Source: Phycisphaeraceae bacterium | GTDB taxonomy: Bacteria > Planctomycetota > Phycisphaerae > Phycisphaerales > Phycisphaeraceae | Length of the DNA stretch: 5,682 nt | Assembly (NCBI GenBank): GCA_016763955.1 | Contig: JAESSU010000326.1 | Location: 1-5,682 of the forward strand | Direction of reading: 5' to 3' | Shown: positions 5,522 to 5,682 of the stretch, piece by piece | Position numbering within the stretch: the stretch's first letter is position 1 | Layout: each line of letters begins with the position of its first letter | Notes under the pieces: model-generated | The model's input: only the letters and a program-made list of their open reading frames with translations | Databases searched by the model: none | Told to the model about the DNA's origin: nothing | Made by a program: the position numbers and the translations under genes

Positions 5522-5590
5522 GCCGCGTCGTGACACGACGTTGGTGAATTGTTGTTTGGACGTTCTTTGGGTGTCGTGTCACGACGCGGC
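5522..5590. repeat. 18-bp perfect inverted repeat made of two palindromic operator-like sites
   Basis: GCCGCGTCGTGACACGAC (5522-5539) is repeated exactly in inverted orientation at 5573-5590, with 33 bases between. Each arm contains its own palindrome, GTCGTG-A-CACGAC centred at 5533 (extended to 15 bases by flanking C and G) and GTCGTG-T-CACGAC centred at 5579, 46 bp apart. It begins 41 bases after the yqgE stop. The stem is G+C-rich, but no T run follows on either strand, so a standard intrinsic terminator is unlikely. Two operators for a dimeric regulator, controlling a gene beyond 5682, or a small palindromic repeat element are the main options. Confidence 0.8.
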
Positions 5591-5682
5591 GATCAAATGA
5601 ATACAAAAGATCAATAATCTCTGACAGACTTGTTTGCGTGAAACCCCTAAGCGAGCACGATTTGATGCGCGCAAAAAAAGAG

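Noticed and set aside
5665..5682. ATG with six open codons (MRAKKE) running off the window end as the start of a next gene.
   Set aside because: It is too short to judge, with no clear ribosome binding site. It remains possible, and the bases after 5682 would settle it.

Overview
The window is ordinary bacterial chromosome of about 50% GC. It carries three recognisable housekeeping genes (gatB, rsmE, yqgE/algH) and two genes I do not recognise: one very large acidic membrane-anchored protein and one 73-residue protein. gatB implies the tRNA-dependent amidation route to Asn-tRNA and/or Gln-tRNA. Weak ribosome binding sites, the gene mix and the Pro/Ala/Glu-rich tail-anchored protein make me lean towards a planctomycete of the Phycisphaerae type. 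That is a low-confidence impression from style, not a marker-based call.

Layout. (1) Positions 1-416, plus strand: the C-terminal end of GatB. (2) Positions 417-717: a gene-free gap between convergent genes, packed with inverted repeats. Its first part, 419-552, looks like a small MITE with about 30-bp imperfect terminal inverted repeats flanked by TA. Next come a long nested hairpin (554-646) and an A/T-stem hairpin (658-677) that may end transcription. (3) Positions 718-3522, minus strand: a 934-residue acidic, repetitive, largely disordered protein with a basic region and a single membrane helix at its extreme C-terminus. (4) Positions 3523-3698: a divergent promoter region with two short hairpins. 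(5) Positions 3699-4413, plus strand: rsmE, whose conserved N-terminus (MRRFFF...) is joined to the rest of the gene only across a one-base frameshift in a run of ten T. (6) Positions 4555-4776, plus strand: a 73-residue unknown protein behind a structured leader with a possible promoter. (7) Positions 4926-5480, plus strand: yqgE/algH, possibly with an almost leaderless mRNA. (8) Positions 5481-5682: an 18-bp perfect inverted repeat whose arms are each palindromic (GTCGTGwCACGAC). It looks like a paired operator or a small palindromic element, and no complete gene follows in the window.

The genes do not form an evident pathway. GatB and RsmE both serve translation (tRNA charging and 16S rRNA methylation). 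The plus-strand genes rsmE, the 73-residue gene and yqgE are separated by 140-150 bases each, so they are probably separate units rather than a tight operon. The main points of interest are the repeat architecture of the large tail-anchored protein, the poly-T frameshift in rsmE, the MITE-like element beside the gatB stop, and the double palindrome after yqgE. I see no CRISPR array, defence system, tRNA, rRNA or transposase gene.
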